Shown here: positions 39,080 through 47,928 of the stretch, one piece after another | How the letters are laid out: the number at the start of each line of letters is the position of its first letter | Numbering within the stretch: the stretch's first letter is position 1 | Assembly: GCA_937980205.1 (NCBI GenBank) | Contig: CALJKW010000013.1 | Coordinates: forward strand, 1-64,000 | Length of the DNA: 64,000 bases | Origin: an uncultured Myxococcales bacterium | Lineage (GTDB): Bacteria > Myxococcota > Myxococcia > Myxococcales > Myxococcaceae | Direction of reading: 5' to 3' | Program-made: the position numbers and the translations under genes | The notes under the pieces: model-generated | The model's database searches: none | The model's input: the letters and a program-made list of their open reading frames with translations, nothing else | What the model was told of the DNA's origin: nothing

Positions 39080-40900
39080 CTACTCGCCCGCGTCGGTCTT
39101 CTTCGGCTCGTCGAACGTGCTGACGTCGAACAGCGGCTGCGTGGTGAGCAGGCGGTTCGGCGAGACGAGATCTTCCGGCGTCTCCGGCACGGCGCGACCG
39201 GCCATCGCGATGCGCGCGCCCTGGGCTCCGGCTTCGAGCGCCTGCGTGCCGCCGTAGCCGTTGCCGGCGTGAACGATGGTGACGCGGTTGTTGGTGATCT
39301 TGTCCGTCTTCACGTGACCGACCGAGATCCACCGGTCGTCGGAGAACGCCATCGGGCCGACGTTCACGCGCGACGGCGGCTGGTTCTTCGTCTCGGGCAT
39401 GAAGAGCTCGGCGTCCTCGCGCACCATGTCGAGCACCTTCTGGCTGCGGCGCGGGTGGTGCGGGTCTTCAATGGGGCGATCGAGGCCGCCGCCCGCGTGG
39501 GCCATGCCGCGCTTCACGCCCTGGTCGTCGACGTACTGGGTCGACTCGGGGAAGTTCCAATAGAAGTCGCCCTTGCGGCGCGTCACCGTCTGACCCTCGA
39601 TGGTGTTGGTGACGTGCTCGAAGTCCTGAATCTGCGAGACGTAGGGGCGAATCTTGTACAGCTCGGGCACCAGCTCGCGGGTGAACGCGTTGACGGCGAC
39701 GACGAGCTGCTCGACCTCGATGTCTCCGCGGTTGGTGTGCACGATGACCTTGTTCGGGTCCGTCGCGTCGACCGAGAGCACGCGCGTGTTCGTGTAGTAG
39801 CTGACGCCCTGTTTGATCGCGGCGTTCATCACGCCGTCGACGTACTTCGCCGGGTGGTAGTTGCCGTTGTTCGTCACCACGCGCGCGCCGAACTTCGCCG
39901 GCAGCTTGAGCTCGGCTTCGATCTTCTCCGGCGGCCAGAACTCGGCGGGCACGCCGTGGGCCTGCAGCTGCTCGACCTCCTTCTTCAGCGCGGCCTCTTC
40001 GTCGGCGTCCTCGGCGATGCGCGTCCAGCCGTGCGGAGAGAAGTCGGCGTCGATGCCGTACTTCTCGATGTTGCCCATCAGGCGCGCGCCGTTGCGCTTG
40101 CCCCACTCGATGTGGAAGTCGGCCTGCCGCTGCGCCTGCTTCTTCAGCACCTCGTCGGGGATGTTCGCGCCCGCGTAGTAGTTCTTGAGGAAGTCGTAGC
40201 GCTCCTTCGTGAGGCCCTCGTAGTCGCCGTAGAAGCTCTCGGCGATCGCCTCGAAGTTGCCGCCGTTGCGGCCCGACGCCTCGCGCGCCGGAGCGTTCTC
40301 GGCCTCGAGCACGACGGTGTCCTTGCCGGCGCCGGACTCTCCGAACTGGAGCGCCGCTTCGCTGCCCGCGAGCCCCGAGCCGATGACGAGGTACTTCGCC
40401 TTCTTCGGCAGCTCGGGCGTCGACATGTAGTTCGTCAGCGTCGGCGTCCAGATGTGCCAGAAGGCCTGGTCGCTCTCGGGCAGCTTGATGGCGCCCGTCT
40501 GCTTCGCGCCGACCTGCGCGACCGTCGTCTGGAAGCGCGCGGCGCCGCCCTTGGTGAACGTGTCCCGGAGCTCTTCGATCTTGTACAGCGCAGCCTGCAG
40601 TTCGGGCAGGTGCCGGCCGTGCGCGTCGGTGAGGTGCTCGAGCGCGAGGCGGCGGATGATCTCCATCTCGTCCTTGCGGAAGCCGTTGCTCGAGAGCGTC
40701 TTCGCGTACTCGACGAGGCGGTCGGCCTTCTCCGCCGGAGTCTTCGCGCCGTTCATGATCTGCGGCAGCGGCTTCTTGTCGTCGACTGGCGGGCTCGCGG
40801 ACTCCATCGGCCGCGTGTACGGGCCGATCTCTTCCATCTGCGTGAGCTTCGTGCCGGCCGTGGGAAGGCCGGCTCCCGAGTATTTGAAGATCTTCGACAT
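39080..40900 (-). CDS. FAD-dependent oxidoreductase (DAO type)
   Basis: A 606-residue flavoprotein starting at ATG 40900 (earlier in-frame ATGs lie in a Pro-rich region that does not look coding). A helical N-terminal extension of about 165 residues precedes the Rossmann dinucleotide site IGSGLAGSEAAL (174-184) and Glu199, then EASGRNGGNFE typical of DAO/GlcD-type oxidoreductases. A substrate-binding lobe and the C-terminal VTIVHAGNGYGGTQALEAGA FAD segment follow. It would oxidise an amine, amino acid or similar substrate. The long N-terminal helical domain is unusual. It is followed by the kinase and regulator genes in the same direction. Confidence 0.8.
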   Translation of the reverse strand: MSKIFKYSGAGLPTAGTKLTQMEEIGPYTRPMESASPPVDDKKPLPQIMNGAKTPAEKADRLVEYAKTLSSNGFRKDEMEIIRRLALEHLTDAHGRHLPELQAALYKIEELRDTFTKGGAARFQTTVAQVGAKQTGAIKLPESDQAFWHIWTPTLTNYMSTPELPKKAKYLVIGSGLAGSEAALQFGESGAGKDTVVLEAENAPAREASGRNGGNFEAIAESFYGDYEGLTKERYDFLKNYYAGANIPDEVLKKQAQRQADFHIEWGKRNGARLMGNIEKYGIDADFSPHGWTRIAEDADEEAALKKEVEQLQAHGVPAEFWPPEKIEAELKLPAKFGARVVTNNGNYHPAKYVDGVMNAAIKQGVSYYTNTRVLSVDATDPNKVIVHTNRGDIEVEQLVVAVNAFTRELVPELYKIRPYVSQIQDFEHVTNTIEGQTVTRRKGDFYWNFPESTQYVDDQGVKRGMAHAGGGLDRPIEDPHHPRRSQKVLDMVREDAELFMPETKNQPPSRVNVGPMAFSDDRWISVGHVKTDKITNNRVTIVHAGNGYGGTQALEAGAQGARIAMAGRAVPETPEDLVSPNRLLTTQPLFDVSTFDEPKKTDAGE

Positions 40901-40979
40901 GCGGCCCCGGAAATTACCCCGAAATTGCCCTCTCGCGGGTGATTCGGGCGCTGATCTCGGTCCGCTACGAAGCACGGCC

Positions 40980-42278
40980 ATGCGAACGTCCGTGCTCGTC
41001 TTGGGTCTTCTGCTCGTCGCGTGTGGTGGAGCCGGTGAGCCTGATGGTGGAGGAAGCGGAGGAGGCACCTCCGGCTCCGGAGGCGGCACCGCCGGCACCG
41101 GCGGCGGAGCGACCGGCGCGGGCGGCGGGACGACCGGCACCGGAGGAGGGACGAGCGGCACCGGCGGTGGAGTGTCCGGCACCGGCGGTGGAACCACCGG
41201 CAGTGGTGGCGGCGCGACCGGCACGGGCGGAGGCACGAGCGGCTCCGGCGGCGGCGCGGTGCAGCCCGGCCCGTTCTACACCCAGATCGGCTTCCGCGAG
41301 GCGGTGCCGCTGCCGCCGACGAACGGGGCCGATCTCGAGGTCGACTCGCTCAATCGCCTGCACGTGCTCGCGGGGTACAGCGGGGCGGACGCCGGCCTGC
41401 TCTACAGCGTGCGCGAGATCGACGGCGGCTGGACCACCGAGCGCGTCGCGGCGACGACGTTCAGCGGCAGCCTCGAGCTCGACTCGCAAGACCGGCCGCA
41501 CGTGCTGTTCTTCACCGGCGGCACGCCGTTCCCGCCGATGATGTACGCGAACAAGAACACCGGCGCGTGGGTGGCCGAAGAGGTCGAGAGCGCGACGTTC
41601 CAGGTCGGCGCCGGCGGGTTCGTCGTCGACTCGACCGGCGCGGCGCACGCCGGTTACCTGATTCGCAACTCGGTGCGCGACTCCGGGTTCGGCTCGTACA
41701 GCGTGATGTATTCGACGCGCGCGCCGGGCGGCGGGTGGACGCGCGAGCGCGTCGCCGAGACCGACCGCTTCACCTCGTACCAGCCGGCGCTCGCCGTCGA
41801 CGGCACGAACCGGCCGTACGTCATGTACTTCGACCGCAACGACGCCGGGCAGCAGCAGCTGTTCTACGGCTACCGCACCGCGCCGGACACCTGGCAGGGG
41901 ACCACGTTCGGCAACTCGTCGATGACCGGCTCGGCGGCCGCGGTGGCTCCGGGCGACGTCGTGCACCTCGCCGCCGAGAACAACCTCCTGCGCTTCACGC
42001 GCGACGCCGGCTTCCACTCGGCGCAGCTCGGCGCGGGCGGCGGCTTCGCGAACGTGATGCGCGCCGCGGCCGACGGCACCGTCTGGGACTTCTCGCGCGG
42101 CGGCACCAGCTCCGGCCGCAACCTGCGCCTCGGCCGCTACGCCGCCGGCGCGCGCCAGTCGGCCGACTCCGGCGTGACGGACGTGTTCAGCCAGGGCTGG
42201 GACTTCGACTCCACCGGGCACCCGTGGGGCGCGGTCGGGCTCGGCGACGGCGGTGTCTCGGTGCTGCGGCTGGACTGA
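40980..42278 (+). CDS. Gly/Thr-linker lipoprotein with beta-propeller-like domain
   Basis: A 432-residue lipoprotein (LLLVAC, lipobox Cys15). The ATG lies at 40980 in a 79-bp divergent gap after the FAD gene. The linker (about 20-90) is built of 7-residue units (GGGTTGT type) from a 21-bp repeat, about nine copies. The mature domain has regular repeats such as LEVDSLNRLHVLAG, LELDSQDRPHVLFF, FVVDSTGAAHAGYL, LAVDGTNRPYVMYF and WDFDSTGHPWGAVG, i.e. beta-propeller blades with a D-S-x-x-R-P-H-V motif. Similar to the gene at 1-1175. Function is unknown. Confidence 0.85.
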   Translation: MRTSVLVLGLLLVACGGAGEPDGGGSGGGTSGSGGGTAGTGGGATGAGGGTTGTGGGTSGTGGGVSGTGGGTTGSGGGATGTGGGTSGSGGGAVQPGPFYTQIGFREAVPLPPTNGADLEVDSLNRLHVLAGYSGADAGLLYSVREIDGGWTTERVAATTFSGSLELDSQDRPHVLFFTGGTPFPPMMYANKNTGAWVAEEVESATFQVGAGGFVVDSTGAAHAGYLIRNSVRDSGFGSYSVMYSTRAPGGGWTRERVAETDRFTSYQPALAVDGTNRPYVMYFDRNDAGQQQLFYGYRTAPDTWQGTTFGNSSMTGSAAAVAPGDVVHLAAENNLLRFTRDAGFHSAQLGAGGGFANVMRAAADGTVWDFSRGGTSSGRNLRLGRYAAGARQSADSGVTDVFSQGWDFDSTGHPWGAVGLGDGGVSVLRLD

Positions 42279-42282
42279 CGAC

Positions 42283-44352
42283 ATGCGCGCGCTCTTGCTC
42301 GGTGCGGTGACGCTGCTGTGCGCGTGTCCCTCGGGCGGCGGCCCCGACGGCGGCGGCAGCGGAGGCGGCGGTGGAAGCAGTGGCGGCGGTAGCGGCGGCA
42401 CCGGCGGCTCCGGCGGCTCCGGCGGAGGTGCCGCCACCGTCGCGCGCCCCGAGCGGTGGATTCCGAGCGACGACGGCACGGCGGTGCTGTGGGTGCCCGA
42501 CGGCGGCGCACCGGGCGACGTCGCCATCACCGTGAAGCGGCGCGCGGGCGCGCTGGCCTATGAGCTTCAGCCCTCCGGCCTGAGCTTCTCGCCGCACGCC
42601 GTGCTGTTCATGCGCGACGCCCCGCCGCGCGCGCGGGACGGCGGGTTCGAGCTGCTCGCGGCCGAGCTCGTCTCCGCCGACGGAGGCCGCGAGGTCGCCA
42701 CGACGGTACGCAGCACCGTCGAAGGCCACGTCGGCGAGCAATACGACGTGGTCGCCACGGTCATCACGCACTTCAGCGAGATCCAGGTGCATACCGCCAC
42801 CGGCAACCTGCTCGCCGGCTTCCCGGCCTCGACGTTCAACCAGCGGGTGGGCAGTCAGTTCGAGCTGGAGCTCAAGTTCGTACCGAACGGCTCGCTCGGG
42901 CCCGAGCCGATGTCGTGGACGGCGCAGGCCGCCGGCACGGTCTCGCTCGTCAACGACGGCACGGTGCCGACGCCCGTGCCCGGCGACCGCGCCTCGTCGT
43001 TCGACCTGACGCTGCGCTGCTCCGCGACGCCCGGGCTCGGATTCGTGAAGGTCTTCCTCCAGCGCGGTCGATCGCTGCTGCGGATTGCGCTCGCCGGCTT
43101 CTGCCACGATCCGGAGTGGAGCTACGCGCTGACCGCCGGCCAGTTCTTCGTCCGGCCGCCGGCCGGCGCCGCGCTCGACGAGGCGCTCGAGGGCGCATTC
43201 CAGGGCATCCCCGAGCCCACACCTCCCGCGCCCGCCGCGCCGGTGCGCGAGCTGTTCGTCGCCGACGCCGGCCGGTGGGAGCACCGCCTCGAGCTCGACT
43301 GCTACGACTGCGACATCGGGCCGACGTACAACGGGCGCTACGTCATCGTGAACGGCACCCAGCGGGCGCCGGTCATCTCGTCGGGCGCCGTCACGCTGCC
43401 CGACAACCTGACGCCGGTGGGTGCGCAGCCGTTCTACGAAGGCGGTGTGCCGGCCGGCGGCCAGACGCTGACCCGGACGTTCTCGTACTCCTGCGTGCGC
43501 CCGGGCGCCGAAGCCATCGCGGCCTCGCACGAGGCGGAGTTCTTTGGCGACCTGCTCAACCCGCCCATCTACAAGCTCGACGAGCGCCGCGCGGTCGTCA
43601 GCTGTCGCGGGCCGCGCAACGACGACCAGGTCATGATGTCCACCAACCGCCGTGTCACGCGCTCGGGCGGAAGCTGGGTCGCGGGCGCTCCCGGCATGGC
43701 GGCGAACGTGGGCGTCGCCGATGACGAGCTCAGCTCGAAGATCCGCGCCGTGAGCCGCGACACCACCGTCTACGGCGGCGTCACGCGCTTCACGTCGCGG
43801 CCCGGGAAGAAGAGGCTGCGGTTGAAGACGCTCCGGCAGGACGTCGCCGCGACGTACGACGACGCGGGCTCGCGCTACGTCGTGACCGGAGCGGTCGCGC
43901 AAGAGGCGTTCGACCCGATGGGCGACACGCTCGACGTCAGCGAAGACGGCGGCACGTCGACGTCGACGCCGGCGCCGCCTCCGCTGACGAACCTGGATCA
44001 GGTCTTCGGCACGCCCGCCGGCGGAGCCACGACCCTCAGCGTGCCCGACGGCTACGCGGTGCTCGCGGCGGTGTTCATGCAGATGACGGCGCTCGCCGGC
44101 TCTCCCGCGGGGAGCTACGGCCTCTCGCGTGTGGTGCAGCTCTCGTCCGTGCCGCTGGTGAACGGCCGGCGCGAGCTCACGCTGCTCGAGCCGCAGGTGG
44201 CGGCCGAGGTGCGCGCCTCGCGGTGGACCGTGGCGCAGGTCTACGTCGCGTTCTGCCTCGTCGCCGCGAACACCACGTTCTTCTCCGGCGACACCGTGCC
44301 GGTCGAGGCGTGCCAGATGCACCAGTTCACCGGCGCCGACCTGGGCTTCTGA
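42283..44352 (+). CDS. Large Gly-linker lipoprotein of unknown function
   Basis: A 689-residue lipoprotein (GAVTLLCAC, Cys14) with a short Gly/Ser linker (about 20-55). ATG 42283 is taken because it begins the signal peptide; an open frame extends only 10 codons further. The start is 4 bp after the previous stop, so the two lipoprotein genes are likely co-transcribed. The body has ZU5-like or Ig-like segments (SGLSFSPHAVLFMRDA, TVEGHVGEQYDVVATVITHFSEIQVHT) and a large C-terminal region with LDCYDC, SYSCVRPGAEA and Cys pairs. No enzyme motif was found. Confidence 0.8.
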   Translation: MRALLLGAVTLLCACPSGGGPDGGGSGGGGGSSGGGSGGTGGSGGSGGGAATVARPERWIPSDDGTAVLWVPDGGAPGDVAITVKRRAGALAYELQPSGLSFSPHAVLFMRDAPPRARDGGFELLAAELVSADGGREVATTVRSTVEGHVGEQYDVVATVITHFSEIQVHTATGNLLAGFPASTFNQRVGSQFELELKFVPNGSLGPEPMSWTAQAAGTVSLVNDGTVPTPVPGDRASSFDLTLRCSATPGLGFVKVFLQRGRSLLRIALAGFCHDPEWSYALTAGQFFVRPPAGAALDEALEGAFQGIPEPTPPAPAAPVRELFVADAGRWEHRLELDCYDCDIGPTYNGRYVIVNGTQRAPVISSGAVTLPDNLTPVGAQPFYEGGVPAGGQTLTRTFSYSCVRPGAEAIAASHEAEFFGDLLNPPIYKLDERRAVVSCRGPRNDDQVMMSTNRRVTRSGGSWVAGAPGMAANVGVADDELSSKIRAVSRDTTVYGGVTRFTSRPGKKRLRLKTLRQDVAATYDDAGSRYVVTGAVAQEAFDPMGDTLDVSEDGGTSTSTPAPPPLTNLDQVFGTPAGGATTLSVPDGYAVLAAVFMQMTALAGSPAGSYGLSRVVQLSSVPLVNGRRELTLLEPQVAAEVRASRWTVAQVYVAFCLVAANTTFFSGDTVPVEACQMHQFTGADLGF

Positions 44353-44407
44353 TCAGCGTCACCCCGAGAGGTTGCTCGCGCCGTTGAAGTGGTACCCTAC
44401 GTCGCGC

Positions 44408-45007
44408 GTGAACGACCCCACGCAGGTGATGCCGAAGCTTCGCGCCGGCTGCGCCATCGGCCTCGGGCTGCTCTTGGCGTCGTTCGGCGGCTGCTTCGCG
44501 TTCGCCAGCGGGAGGCACGACACCGGGGCCATGATCTTCGGCGGGCTGTTGGCGCTGGTCGGCTTCTTGGTGGCGGGCGGCGGCGCACGGGTCTTCGTCG
44601 CACACAGCGCCTTCCACTCCGTAGCGCTCGAGTGCAGCACGCCGACGCCGCTCGGCGGCAAGGCCGCGGTCGACCTCACCCTCGCGCCGAAGAAGCCACT
44701 GACGCTCGGGCCGGGCTCGAAGCTGGTGCTCGAGTGCGTCGAGGAGGCCGTGTACTCGGCCGGTACGGACCGCCGCACCTACAGCGAGGTGCTGCACACC
44801 GAGACGCTCCCCCTGCAGCTGCCTTCGACGCTGAGCGACCTGCACACCGCGAAGCTCGAGGTGCCGATCCCCGTGGACGTGCCGCCGACCTGGTCGGGGA
44901 GCTCCAACCGGTTCTACACGCGGGTCGTCGCGCACATCGACATCGTGAGCTGGCCGGACCTCGCGCTCGAGGCCCGCATCGAGGTGCTGCCGGAGGTGAA
45001 GCGGTGA
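44408..45007 (+). CDS. Two-helix membrane protein with arrestin-like beta domain
   Basis: About 199 residues from GTG 44408; ATG 44429 would also include both helices. The N-terminus has two membrane helices (LRAGCAIGLGLLLASFGGCFAF and IFGGLLALVGFLVAGGG). The rest is a beta-sandwich with strands VALECSTPTPLGGKAAVDLTL, LQLPSTLSDLHTAKLEVPIPV and ending EARIEVLPEV. This resembles the first half of an arrestin-like fold. Its stop overlaps the GTG of the next gene (GTGA), suggesting that the two small proteins form a unit. Confidence 0.65.
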   Translation: MNDPTQVMPKLRAGCAIGLGLLLASFGGCFAFASGRHDTGAMIFGGLLALVGFLVAGGGARVFVAHSAFHSVALECSTPTPLGGKAAVDLTLAPKKPLTLGPGSKLVLECVEEAVYSAGTDRRTYSEVLHTETLPLQLPSTLSDLHTAKLEVPIPVDVPPTWSGSSNRFYTRVVAHIDIVSWPDLALEARIEVLPEVKR

Positions 45008-45378
45008 GCGACGTGGTCGGCCTCGAGCTGGATCGGAACCGGGTCGCGCTCGGCGACGAGCTCGTCGGGCGCGTCGTGTTTCCCGAGCCGTCGAGCGAGA
45101 AGCTGTCGAAGGTGAAGGCGGTGCGGTTGATCGTGCGGGCGAAGATCTCGGGCTCGGGCAACTCGGAGACGCTGCCGGTCACCGATGAGACGCTCGCCAG
45201 CGGGCCCCAGTCCGGTGCTCCGCTGCCGTTCGCGGTGAGGCTGCCCGAGCGCGGGCCCGTGACGTGGGACGGGCGGCACGTGAAGGTGCGGTGGGAGATC
45301 ATCGCGGAGCTCGACATTCCGTGGGCCATCGACCCGAAGGACGTCGGCACGTTCGTCGTCACCGCCCGCGGCGCGTGA
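45004..45378 (+). CDS. Small arrestin-like beta-sandwich protein
   Basis: A 124-residue protein from GTG 45004, overlapping the previous stop by 4 bp. The sequence LELDRNRVALGDELVGRVVFPEP followed by KVKAVRLIVRAKISGSGN and LPFAVRLPERGPVTWDGRHVKVRWEIIAELDIPWA fits an arrestin-N-like domain. No membrane anchor or signal. Probably works together with the preceding membrane protein, which could supply the other half. Function is unknown. Confidence 0.65.
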   Translation: MSDVVGLELDRNRVALGDELVGRVVFPEPSSEKLSKVKAVRLIVRAKISGSGNSETLPVTDETLASGPQSGAPLPFAVRLPERGPVTWDGRHVKVRWEIIAELDIPWAIDPKDVGTFVVTARGA

Positions 45379-45391
45379 GGGAAGTCGTCGT

Positions 45392-46051
45392 TCAGCGCAG
45401 CAGGGGCGCGACCGTCTCGTCCTCGCGCGCGCGACGGATCGCATCGTCGAGCGCCTCCGGCACGGCCGCGCCACGCGCCAGGTTTTCGGCGAGCTCGTAC
45501 AGGACGCGCAGCAGGGCGTAGTTCACCACCGTGCGCGACGGGAACACGCTCGCCGCCACCGCCGGGAAGTCGAACGCCGTCGCTCCGGGGAGGGCCGCCG
45601 CCGCCACCCGGCGGTGCACCCAGCCGAGCGCATGGCACCGCGAGAGCTCGATCTGCCGCAGCCCGGGCTCGAGGTGCGCGACGTGTGAAGAGAGCAACAG
45701 CGACATGCCGCGCCGCTGCGCCTGTGCGACGAGCTCGCGCACCGCCGACGGCGGGGCGTTGTTCACCTCGTCGAGGCACCACACGGCGGCGGCCTCGCGG
45801 GGCAGCTCCGCGCCGCTCACGTAGCCGTACCGTGCGTCCTCGTGCTGAGCCGCGTACCACCGCAGCGTCGTGGTCTTCCCCGCCCCCTTCTCACCGACGA
45901 GCTCGACGCAGAATGGGCGCGTCCGCAGCGCCTCGGCGACCTCGGGCGCCACGTCCACCCAGCTCAGCGCTTCGCCCGGCGCGACGTTCTCGAAAGGGTT
46001 GCCGGTGAGCCCGAGGGACGACCAGTCCGGCTTGCGGGCGCCGGCGCGCAT
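45392..46051 (-). CDS. Small P-loop ATPase (ExeA-like AAA)
   Basis: A 219-residue ATPase with Walker A GEKGAGKTT (about 52-60), Walker B AVWCLDEVNN (about 90-99) and a sensor-like LLLSSHVAHLEPG strand. The N-terminal LTGNPFENVAPG resembles the start of ExeA/TniB-type AAA proteins. It lies 48 bp downstream of the ligase gene on the same strand and could be the last gene of the defence-like operon, but there is no overlap here. Its C-terminal 60 residues are helical. Convergent with the arrestin-like gene. Confidence 0.75.
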   Translation of the reverse strand: MRAGARKPDWSSLGLTGNPFENVAPGEALSWVDVAPEVAEALRTRPFCVELVGEKGAGKTTTLRWYAAQHEDARYGYVSGAELPREAAAVWCLDEVNNAPPSAVRELVAQAQRRGMSLLLSSHVAHLEPGLRQIELSRCHALGWVHRRVAAAALPGATAFDFPAVAASVFPSRTVVNYALLRVLYELAENLARGAAVPEALDDAIRRAREDETVAPLLR

Positions 46052-46099
46052 TGAGCGAGGGTAACAGAGTGTGAGGACGAGGCGCTTTGTGCCGTCGCC

Positions 46100-47158
46100 C
46101 TACCCGAAGAGCTTCCGAAGCTCCTCCGGCGGCGTGACGTCGAGCTGGTCGAACCGGCACGCGCTCGGCGACTTGTCCGGCCGCCAGCGCAGGAAGTGCG
46201 TCGCGTGGCGGAAGCGCTTGCCCTGCATGTGGTCGTACGAAACCTCGGCGACGAGGCCGAGCCTCAGCGGCTCCCAGCCGAGCTCCTTGTCCGGGTTCCA
46301 GCGGCTGTGCGCCGCGCTGGGGAGCTCCTGGTGCGCGTCGATCCACTCTTTCCACGGGTGCTGCTCCTTCGCGCCCTCGCGGTACGGAGCCAGCTCGCTC
46401 ACCAGCTCGGCCCGCCGCGCGCGGGAGAACGACGCCGCGACGCCGACGGGCAAGAGCTGCTCTCCGTCGTACAGCGCGAGCACGAGCGAGCCGACGAGCG
46501 TCCCGGTGCCGTTCTTGAACCACCGAAAGCCCGCGACCACGCAGTCGGCGGTGCGCTGGTGCTTCACCTTCACCATCGCCCGCTTGCCCGGGCGATAGAG
46601 CTCGTCGAGCGGCTTCGCGATGACGCCGTCGAGGCCCGCGCCCTCGAAGCGCGTGAACCAGTCCTGCGCCACCGCGCGGTCGTGCGTCGCGGGCGTCACG
46701 TGCAACGGAGGCCTCGCGCCGCGCAGCGCCGCGACGAGCCGGTCGCGCCGCTCGCGCTGCGGCCGCTCGCGCAGGTCTTCGTCGCCGAGCGCGAGCAGGT
46801 CCCACGCGACGAAGTCGCACGGCGTCTGTTCGGCCAGCAGCTTGATGCGGCTCGCCGCCGGGTGGAGCCGCAGCTGCAGCGCCTCGAAGTCCAGGCGGCC
46901 GGCGGTGGCGAGCACGATCTCCCCGTCGAGCACGCAGCGCTCGGGCGCGTTCTTGCGCAGGGCCTCGTCGATCTCGGGGAAGTAGCGCGACAGCGGGCGC
47001 CCTTCGCGGCTCTGCAGGAAGACCTCGTCGCCGTCCTTGAACGCGAGCGTGCGGAACCCGTCCCACTTCGGCTCGAAGAGCCAGCCGTCGCCGGGCGGCA
47101 GCGCGCCGGCGAGCTTCGCGAGCATCGGCTCGAGGGGAGGTTGGAACGGAAGCCTCAC
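46100..47158 (-). CDS. ligC: LigC-type ATP-dependent DNA ligase
   Basis: A 352-residue nucleotidyltransferase with nucleophile Lys31 in the motif KWDGFR, motif III LDGEIV (about 77-82), motif IV LDGVIAKP and motif V KVKHQRTADCVVAG, plus an OB-fold with SRWNPDKELGWEPLR and a RFRHATHFLRWRPDK segment. It is close to mycobacterial LigC (about 350 aa), which is single-domain and lacks the LigD polymerase and phosphoesterase parts. It would seal nicks in DNA using ATP. The GTG start overlaps the stop of the HNH nuclease gene by 4 bp (GTGA), so it belongs to the same transcript as the defence-like genes. Confidence 0.92.
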   Translation of the reverse strand: MRLPFQPPLEPMLAKLAGALPPGDGWLFEPKWDGFRTLAFKDGDEVFLQSREGRPLSRYFPEIDEALRKNAPERCVLDGEIVLATAGRLDFEALQLRLHPAASRIKLLAEQTPCDFVAWDLLALGDEDLRERPQRERRDRLVAALRGARPPLHVTPATHDRAVAQDWFTRFEGAGLDGVIAKPLDELYRPGKRAMVKVKHQRTADCVVAGFRWFKNGTGTLVGSLVLALYDGEQLLPVGVAASFSRARRAELVSELAPYREGAKEQHPWKEWIDAHQELPSAAHSRWNPDKELGWEPLRLGLVAEVSYDHMQGKRFRHATHFLRWRPDKSPSACRFDQLDVTPPEELRKLFG

Positions 47159-47928
47159 CGAGCCGCAACCCGAAAGACCCGTTCGCGGTGCCAGGGAAGG
47201 TAGCCGCGATGCTGGTCAGTCAGTCGCGGCACCCGGAGCACTTCCGAGAGCCCGAGGAGTCCTCGTGTGGCGATATCGAGCTGGTCGGATACCAGCACCA
47301 ACCCGTCGTCGCCGACGGTGATGAACCCGCAGTCGAATGCGGCGTCGAGCTGTGGAGCGAGCAGCAGACCGTTGAACACGTCCAATCGCTCCGCGTCGGT
47401 CGCACAATCGGCCCACGGCTTGATGTGACTCGCTCGCAGCAACGACGGCACAGCAAGGCCTGTGATTGCGCACCGGCCCTCCCAGTACTCCATCAGCCGT
47501 TCCCGGTAGATGCCTTGGCCGACGCGCTGGATGACGAGCCGTTCGGCCTCGGTCGAACGCGGTAGCGCTGCCGTCTGTTTCTGGAATGCGACGAGGGGCT
47601 CGTCGGGAAGCGAACGCGCGAGCTGCCATGCACGACGAAGCAGGCGGTGCAACTCGGTCGGAGTCACCGCCGAGCGCACGGCCATCGCGCCCGGTGGGGC
47701 AGTGACCGCGGACGGTTCGGAGTCCCGCTCGAGAGCGCGAGCAACGTCGAGGCGAGAAAGGCCGGCGTACGCGACGCCGTCGGTACCCCGCGTGAGCCAG
47801 ACCTTCAGCGGCGCGGAAGTGCTGGTGTACGCCAGCCAGTTCTCGACCGGAGCCAGCTCGAGGTCGAACCCGTTGTCGATGGCTGCCTTCTCGAGCAGCG
47901 CCATCGCGATCGACGGAAGCGGTGTCAC
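47155..47928 (-). CDS. HNH endonuclease (HNH_2-like)
   Basis: A 257-residue protein. The C-terminal half holds an HNH nuclease: GRCAITGLAV with Cys153, ASHIKPW (His168), FNGLLLAPQLDAAFD (Asn186, Asp194), fitting the HNH_2 subgroup in which the last His is replaced by Asp. The N-terminal 120 residues are a separate uncharacterised domain with W-rich strands (PLKVWLTRG) and a helical segment. GTG 47928 overlaps the stop of the preceding gene (GTGA), and its own stop overlaps the ligase start. Likely a DNA-cutting effector of the locus; similar HNH proteins act in restriction. Confidence 0.85.
   Translation of the reverse strand: MTPLPSIAMALLEKAAIDNGFDLELAPVENWLAYTSTSAPLKVWLTRGTDGVAYAGLSRLDVARALERDSEPSAVTAPPGAMAVRSAVTPTELHRLLRRAWQLARSLPDEPLVAFQKQTAALPRSTEAERLVIQRVGQGIYRERLMEYWEGRCAITGLAVPSLLRASHIKPWADCATDAERLDVFNGLLLAPQLDAAFDCGFITVGDDGLVLVSDQLDIATRGLLGLSEVLRVPRLTDQHRGYLPWHRERVFRVAAR

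Noticed and set aside
46100..47158. LigD of non-homologous end joining
   Set aside because: The protein has only the ligase domain, there is no polymerase or phosphoesterase part and no ku gene nearby; it fits LigC better.
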